The notes under the pieces: model-generated | What the model was told of the DNA's origin: nothing | Database searches by the model: none | Seen by the model: the letters and a program-made list of their open reading frames with translations, nothing else | Translations under genes and position numbers: made by a program | Assembly (NCBI RefSeq): GCF_014635485.1 | Contig: NZ_BMCX01000004.1 | Coordinates: 62,001 to 126,000 of the forward strand | Length of the DNA stretch: 64,000 bases | Direction: 5' to 3' | Source: Corynebacterium pelargi | Lineage (GTDB): Bacteria; Actinomycetota; Actinomycetes; Mycobacteriales; Mycobacteriaceae | In this document: piece after piece, positions 59,457 to 64,000 of the stretch | How the letters are laid out: the number at the start of each line of letters is the position of its first letter | Numbering within the stretch: the first letter of the stretch is position 1

Positions 59457-61672
59457 AACCACGTCATCGGGCGGACCTTATTGGCCATATCGGCTAAGGC
59501 ATAACGATGGTGGGCATTCGGGGCGCTACGAGCCAGGGTGCGCAAAGACTCATACAAACCAACCTGCAATCCACGCTGGGTAAAGGGGTAACCAAGCAAA
59601 TCACTTGCGGCTGCGGCTGCGTCGAGTTGATGCTCACGCAGCCAATTCAGCCCTGCGTTTAACACCGCAACCTTAATCTGCAAGAAGCGAGCCTCATTAT
59701 TCGGGATCGCCTCAATTCGGCGTGCAGCCCTGCGGATTCGAGATTCTGTGAGCTCACCACTGATCAAATGCAGAATCGCGGTCAGCTCAGCCATGCGGTA
59801 GTGCGTTGAAGCAGGGGAGACGGAATCGAGCGTGGCCACAGCCATATCTACCTGCTGCTCGGCCATGAGCTGACGTGCCAAACCAAAAGCCGAAGACACG
59901 GTGGTGGGGTTAGTCTTCCACACCAAGGCATAAAGATAAATCGCCTTAAAACGCAGAATCTCCGGCTTGCTGGCAAGCAACCTCCAAGTGCCACCCACTT
60001 CCGCGATGGCCTCACCCTCAAGGTTTGCCGCCGCAATCGCAACAGAGGAATCGAGCAACTTGGTGTTGTTTTTGCCCCGGTCTTGCAACAACAGTTCAGA
60101 AACTGCTGCGCGAGCCAGTTTGGGGGCCGGCTCACCAGGTAAGACGTTATACACCTCATTGAAGGCGTGTTGGGCGCCGGCGTAGTCGTCGAGAAGCAAG
60201 TGGGTAATGCCCGAATACCAAATATGGCGCCAGTCGGTGTCCATGGTGGAATCGAGCTTTTCCAGCCACGAGCGCGCCTCGCGGATAAAGCCCAGGTCAA
60301 GCAGTGAACGCACGACGGCCAGCGGGATTTCTTTGGAGGTGGCAAACTCCTCCTGATTCATGGCCTGCCGCATCGTCTCGAGGGCTTCCGAAGGCTCCGA
60401 ATAGGAAGAACCACTAATCAAGCTGGCGCCGGGATCACTGCGATCAAGCAGCGGCACAGGGAGTGCGGCGTTGATCTCCTCGCTGGTGATTTTTACGCTG
60501 CGCTCGATGCCGTCGATAAGCTGATCGGTGCGATACACCAGGTGCTTGGTGCCAAAGGTGGAGCGCTGGGGTGAGTAGAGCGAATGCTGAGCGGGGAATT
60601 GCTCATCGCGGTGCACAGCCAAAAACTCTCGAAGCACGCCGTAGAGCTGGGTTTCTAGCGTGCGCACATCCTGAAAACGCGCCTGGGGGTCAGGATCGGT
60701 CGCGCGCCGCAGAAGCCTATACAGCGACATATTGTGCGCGAAGAGGGGTTCATCATCAGGCGTTGGAAGATCCTGCATCACCCCATCTTCTTTGGGCATA
60801 TGCACCACCATCGAGGCCAAAGTGCGGCCAATGGTGAAAATATCGCTGGCAACCGACGGGCCTTCCGTGGCCACCTCGGGGGCCTGGAAACCCTTCGTGC
60901 CGTAGATATAACCAAATGCACCAATGCCAGAAACCGCACCCAAGTCGATCAGCATGACTTGATCCTCGGTGAGGATAATATTGTCCGGCTTGAGGTCGTT
61001 GTAGAGCACCCCGCGTGAATGGAGATACTCCAGGGCAGGCAGAATTTCGAGGATATAGCCAATGGCTACATCGAGGGAAAAGACCCCGTTTTCCTGGCTT
61101 TGCTGCTGTGAGCTCAGCGAAGGCCCTGGCACATACTCCATGACGATGAGCCCACCCACGCGCGGATCGTCGACGAAGTTATAGGCCTTCACAATTTCCG
61201 GGTGGCTAATACTTGCCAGGAATTCCCTCTCGGCCTCCGCCGCACCGATCTGCTGAGCCTCAGCCTGTTCGCGGATGCCCTTGAGCACCACCATGCGGCC
61301 GGACACATTGCGGTCATTGGCAAGGTAGATATAGCCCATGCCGCCGTGGCCGATCACACCAGCGATCTCATATTGCCCCGCCACCACGTCGCCGGCAACA
61401 AGCTGCGGAGGAGGATCGCCCGGTTCTTTCAGCGCATCTTCCAGCGGAATCAGCGGAATAAATGGCAAGGTAACCATGCCATTTGCCACCGTGCGATCGG
61501 AGTGGCTTTCCTTGCTTTGGCTACGGAAGGTAGAAAGTGCCTGTTCGCGCGCGCGGATGCCTACCTGGGCGCGGTAATCCTCAGGCTGTAGCTCGGCGAC
61601 GATGCCGGTGAGGTCATCTTCATCATCAGCAAAGGGGTCGAAGGGGACAGCCTCGGTATGTGGTTCTGTCAT
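59453..61672 (-). CDS. pknG: Serine/threonine protein kinase PknG
   Basis: A 739-residue soluble kinase. The disordered N-terminus is acidic and contains no Cys, so the rubredoxin module of M. tuberculosis PknG is absent. The kinase domain (about 115-375) shows IGHGGMGYIYLA, VVLKG and the catalytic loop LYNDLKPDNIIL, with Asn in place of the usual HRD His-Arg. A TPR-like helical C-terminus follows. In corynebacteria PknG phosphorylates OdhI, relieving inhibition of 2-oxoglutarate dehydrogenase, in response to GlnH-GlnX sensing. ATG 61672 follows CGAAAGGAGCAGCC and overlaps the glnH stop by ATGA. Confidence 0.95.
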   Translation of the reverse strand: MTEPHTEAVPFDPFADDEDDLTGIVAELQPEDYRAQVGIRAREQALSTFRSQSKESHSDRTVANGMVTLPFIPLIPLEDALKEPGDPPPQLVAGDVVAGQYEIAGVIGHGGMGYIYLANDRNVSGRMVVLKGIREQAEAQQIGAAEAEREFLASISHPEIVKAYNFVDDPRVGGLIVMEYVPGPSLSSQQQSQENGVFSLDVAIGYILEILPALEYLHSRGVLYNDLKPDNIILTEDQVMLIDLGAVSGIGAFGYIYGTKGFQAPEVATEGPSVASDIFTIGRTLASMVVHMPKEDGVMQDLPTPDDEPLFAHNMSLYRLLRRATDPDPQARFQDVRTLETQLYGVLREFLAVHRDEQFPAQHSLYSPQRSTFGTKHLVYRTDQLIDGIERSVKITSEEINAALPVPLLDRSDPGASLISGSSYSEPSEALETMRQAMNQEEFATSKEIPLAVVRSLLDLGFIREARSWLEKLDSTMDTDWRHIWYSGITHLLLDDYAGAQHAFNEVYNVLPGEPAPKLARAAVSELLLQDRGKNNTKLLDSSVAIAAANLEGEAIAEVGGTWRLLASKPEILRFKAIYLYALVWKTNPTTVSSAFGLARQLMAEQQVDMAVATLDSVSPASTHYRMAELTAILHLISGELTESRIRRAARRIEAIPNNEARFLQIKVAVLNAGLNWLREHQLDAAAAASDLLGYPFTQRGLQVGLYESLRTLARSAPNAHHRYALADMANKVRPMTWF

Positions 61673-62625
61673 GGCTGCTCCTTTCGGTAATTCAATGCGG
61701 GTGGATCCTGGGGCGGAAGATATGCCCCAAACCATTCCTCAAACATCTTCTCCCAGGTGCCATCACGGAAAATGCGCTCCAAGGTGACATTGACCTGCCG
61801 GATCAGCCCTTCGGTTTTATGGCGCGCACCAGGTTTAGCAAAAGCAACACCATAGCTTTCGCGCGCAAGAGGATCGCCCACAATTTGAGTGAGAGGATCC
61901 TGCGCCACCATGCCCGACAAGATCGTGTTATCCGAAACAATGGCATCGGCCTGGTTTTGCTGCAAAGCCAGCAAACAATCGGCGCTGGAACGCACAATGA
62001 GGAGGGTGGAATCCGGTGCGGCCTTGGCAATGCGCTGCACTCCCGTAGCGCCCTCAGCAGCGCAAACGGTGCCCTCGCCGATATCTTCGGCCTGTTCAAT
62101 CCCGGAGTTGCGCTCACTGAGAAGCTGCGTATCGCCCGTGAGATAAGGGGTAGAGAAGAAAACCTGGTCTTGGCGGTCCCGAGTAATCGAGACTGAACGA
62201 ATGACACAATCGACGTCTTGTTCTTCCAGCGCCTGGATCCAAGAGGCGGAATCCACAAAGCGAAACTCGACTTTTTCAGGATCACCAAAGATATCCCGAG
62301 CAATTTCCTTTGCCAATGAGATTTCGAAACCACTGAGTTCCCCGGTCGCGGGGTCACGGAAGCTGAGAAGGTTCTGGGACTGATCCACGCCCACCACCAA
62401 GCGGCCGCGTTTCTTGATCTCCGGAATATCCTGCTCATTTGGCCGAAGGGAACCCAAAAGATTGGAAGTAATCAGTTCGTGGTGGCGTATGTCGCCAGCA
62501 GGAACTTCCACGGCGCCTTCCGGAAGTGGCAAGGCGGCCGGTGGATTGGGGGCTTCTTCAAGCGGGGCTTCTGGGGCGGCGCAGGCTACCAGCGCGCTGA
62601 AAAGGATCGGCAACATGCGGCGCAT
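61669..62625 (-). CDS. glnH: Glutamate/aspartate-sensing lipoprotein GlnH
   Basis: A 318-residue periplasmic-type amino acid binding protein (SBP family 3) with a lipoprotein signal: MRRMLPILFSALVAC, lipidated Cys at residue 15. Typical binding-protein stretches are LVVGVDQSQNLLSFRDPATGELSGFE (core LSGFEISLAKEIA), STPYLTGDTQ and VNVTLERIFRDGTWEKMFEEW. It is not next to an ABC permease but between glnX and pknG, so it acts as an extracytoplasmic sensor for acidic amino acids. ATG 62625 overlaps the glnX stop (TGATG). Confidence 0.93.
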   Translation of the reverse strand: MRRMLPILFSALVACAAPEAPLEEAPNPPAALPLPEGAVEVPAGDIRHHELITSNLLGSLRPNEQDIPEIKKRGRLVVGVDQSQNLLSFRDPATGELSGFEISLAKEIARDIFGDPEKVEFRFVDSASWIQALEEQDVDCVIRSVSITRDRQDQVFFSTPYLTGDTQLLSERNSGIEQAEDIGEGTVCAAEGATGVQRIAKAAPDSTLLIVRSSADCLLALQQNQADAIVSDNTILSGMVAQDPLTQIVGDPLARESYGVAFAKPGARHKTEGLIRQVNVTLERIFRDGTWEKMFEEWFGAYLPPQDPPALNYRKEQP

Positions 62626-64000
62626 CAGAGGTACTCCTGAAGTCGGGGGCGAATACCAACCCACACGGCAATAATGGCAAGGCCAGTCATGATGAGCACA
62701 CCAAGGCTCAGCAGCGAAGACGCCACAATGCCGCGCTCAATAAAGGAGCGGGTCGCGCTTCGCGTATCGCTAATGATGGAGGCGAGTGCCTGATCTAATT
62801 GCTCAAAACTTTGGTCACGATCAGTGGTGGCACTCCAAGCAGAATCGAAATCGCCGGTACTGATTGCTTCTGCAATGCGCGTATGCTCCCTCGACCACTG
62901 CTCGGCGGCATCGTGTGCGGTATCAATCAAGCCTTCGTTGTCTTTAGCCAAAGGGGAATGCGAAAAATCTTCTAAGGCGCTATCGACGTGCTTGAGCGCG
63001 GCATCGAAGCTTTGTTCCGAGTTCTGCAGCGATTGCCTGCGAACCAATGCGAGCGTTTCCGATGAAAGAGCCTGTTGGGCTGTAATGCGTGCGTCGGTAA
63101 GCGCCTCCATGGGGGCAATGGCCTGCTCATGGCCTCGCACCCCGGCCTGCCAGGTGACGATGCTGGCCGCCGCAGACCATGCGGTGACCACTCCCAGCAG
63201 GATCGTGGCGGCAAGGAAGCCGGCGTTGAGCCTTCTGCGCGTGGTGCGGGCAAGCCACAACTGCGCAAGAACGAGCCCCAATAACGTGATCCCAAGCCCG
63301 GCTAAGGGAATCAGGAGCGGGCGAGAAGCATGGTGTTGCTCCTGGGTCACTGTTTCGCCGGTGAGCGTGTAGAGCTCCGAAGCCGCCGGCAGGATTTGCT
63401 CGCGCATCAGCGTGGAAGCCTCAGACATATACGCCACGGCCACGGGGTTGCCCTGGCGGGCATTCGCGCGCGCGGTTTCCACCAAGCCCGCATATACCGG
63501 CAGCTTTTGCGAGATCGTGCCCACCAATTCCATGGGCCGGCCCTCGCTATCGTTCATGCCACCGGCTGTGGAAGCCACGGCCGCGGCGGCATCTTGAAGC
63601 GCCTGGTTATACTGCTGCCTCCGGCTTTCGGATCCTTCTGCGGAATTCACAAAATTGACGGTGGCCAGGGTATTCGCCAGCGATAAATCCGAATAGAGGG
63701 TGTGCGCGAGGTAGCTGACGGGTTCGGTGTTATTGACCAACGTGTCGAGCTCCGCGCGACGCTGCGCCGCGGTTTGCGCCATCGTCACACCAGTCACCAC
63801 CATCGCCACGGTTAGCAACACCACGATGGACGTCATTTTGCCGGGTGTGGTGGTGAGGTAGCGCCACAGTTTTTGAGCCCATGCCTTTGGGTACTTCACT
63901 GAGTCGTACCAAAGCTGCTGCCAGCGATTACGACGCTGGCGGCGATGGGCACTAATGCGATCGAGCCAGTGATCCTCGGTATCTTGATCCACCGCGGCAA
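62625..64000 (-). CDS. glnX: Transmembrane signalling protein GlnX (cut by the window edge)
   Basis: At least 455 residues of a four-helix membrane protein. The helices lie near residues 52-72, 221-240, 247-270 and at the C-terminus, with helical extracytoplasmic sensor segments between them, similar to a chemoreceptor-like four-helix bundle. GlnX relays binding-protein occupancy from GlnH to cytoplasmic PknG. The GTG at 63992 may be an internal codon; the frame is still open at the window end, so the true start probably lies outside. The order glnX-glnH-pknG is conserved in Mycobacteriales. Confidence 0.9.
   Translation of the reverse strand, partial: AAVDQDTEDHWLDRISAHRRQRRNRWQQLWYDSVKYPKAWAQKLWRYLTTTPGKMTSIVVLLTVAMVVTGVTMAQTAAQRRAELDTLVNNTEPVSYLAHTLYSDLSLANTLATVNFVNSAEGSESRRQQYNQALQDAAAAVASTAGGMNDSEGRPMELVGTISQKLPVYAGLVETARANARQGNPVAVAYMSEASTLMREQILPAASELYTLTGETVTQEQHHASRPLLIPLAGLGITLLGLVLAQLWLARTTRRRLNAGFLAATILLGVVTAWSAAASIVTWQAGVRGHEQAIAPMEALTDARITAQQALSSETLALVRRQSLQNSEQSFDAALKHVDSALEDFSHSPLAKDNEGLIDTAHDAAEQWSREHTRIAEAISTGDFDSAWSATTDRDQSFEQLDQALASIISDTRSATRSFIERGIVASSLLSLGVLIMTGLAIIAVWVGIRPRLQEYL

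Overview
The window looks like a chromosomal segment of a Corynebacterium species (Mycobacteriales). It carries the mycolic-acid condensase Pks13 with its carboxyltransferase subunit, an MmpL3-type lipid exporter, AftD- and TmaT-type envelope genes, a C50-carotenoid operon, the GlnX-GlnH-PknG signalling operon, a MetPS transporter pair and pta-ackA. Several blocks match the gene order of Mycobacterium tuberculosis (mmpL3-NYN-trmB, Rv0224c-Rv0228, aftD-Rv0236A, dcd-ugd, Fe-S oxidoreductase-aminotransferase). Many genes overlap by ATGA-type junctions and several appear leaderless.

Layout. 0-10.7 kb: glycosyltransferase, crtB, crtI, crtYe, crtYf, crtEb, then pks13 and accD3, all on one strand and ending at a strong terminator. 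10.9-14 kb: an MFS transporter and a divergent LysR/TDT-transporter pair. 14-18.7 kb: a leftward five-gene chain, DUF3054, flippase-like protein, MmpL, NYN protein, trmB. 18.9-25.4 kb: pck and a mycomembrane/arabinogalactan block (methyltransferase, glycosyltransferase, two membrane proteins, acyltransferase). 25.4-27.2 kb: an insertion-sequence graveyard with a 519-bp inverted-repeat element, IS3-like and IS481-like fragments, an AT-rich orphan gene and a frameshifted secreted-protein gene. 27.3-35.4 kb: aftD, DUF2613, a VanW protein, a potassium channel and a Pip-type exporter with a degenerate ATPase. 35.7-40.3 kb: cstA with its small partner, an NhaC antiporter and a membrane protein. 40.2-44 kb: a hydrolase and a TetR-CPBP protease-PrsW protease-membrane protein cluster ending beside tRNA-Gly. 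44.2-50.4 kb: dcd, ugd, metPS, a YibE/F protein, alaT. 50.4-55.3 kb: a DUF1707 protein, an Fe-S oxidoreductase with a long Pro/Ala tail, fprA. 55.4-64 kb: pta-ackA, a DUF393 protein, an HNH protein with LexA-like sites, pknG, glnH and glnX (cut by the window edge).

Most of the window serves the cell envelope (mycolate synthesis, trimming and export, arabinan elongation, carotenoid) and central carbon/nitrogen control (PEP carboxykinase, pyruvate uptake, acetate activation, PknG signalling). The observations most worth following are the carotenoid operon sitting directly upstream of pks13, the two-intramembrane-protease cluster with an 18-bp candidate TetR operator, paired LexA-like boxes before the HNH gene, the inverted-repeat element, and the fact that eight of the ten convergent gene pairs overlap at their 3' ends.
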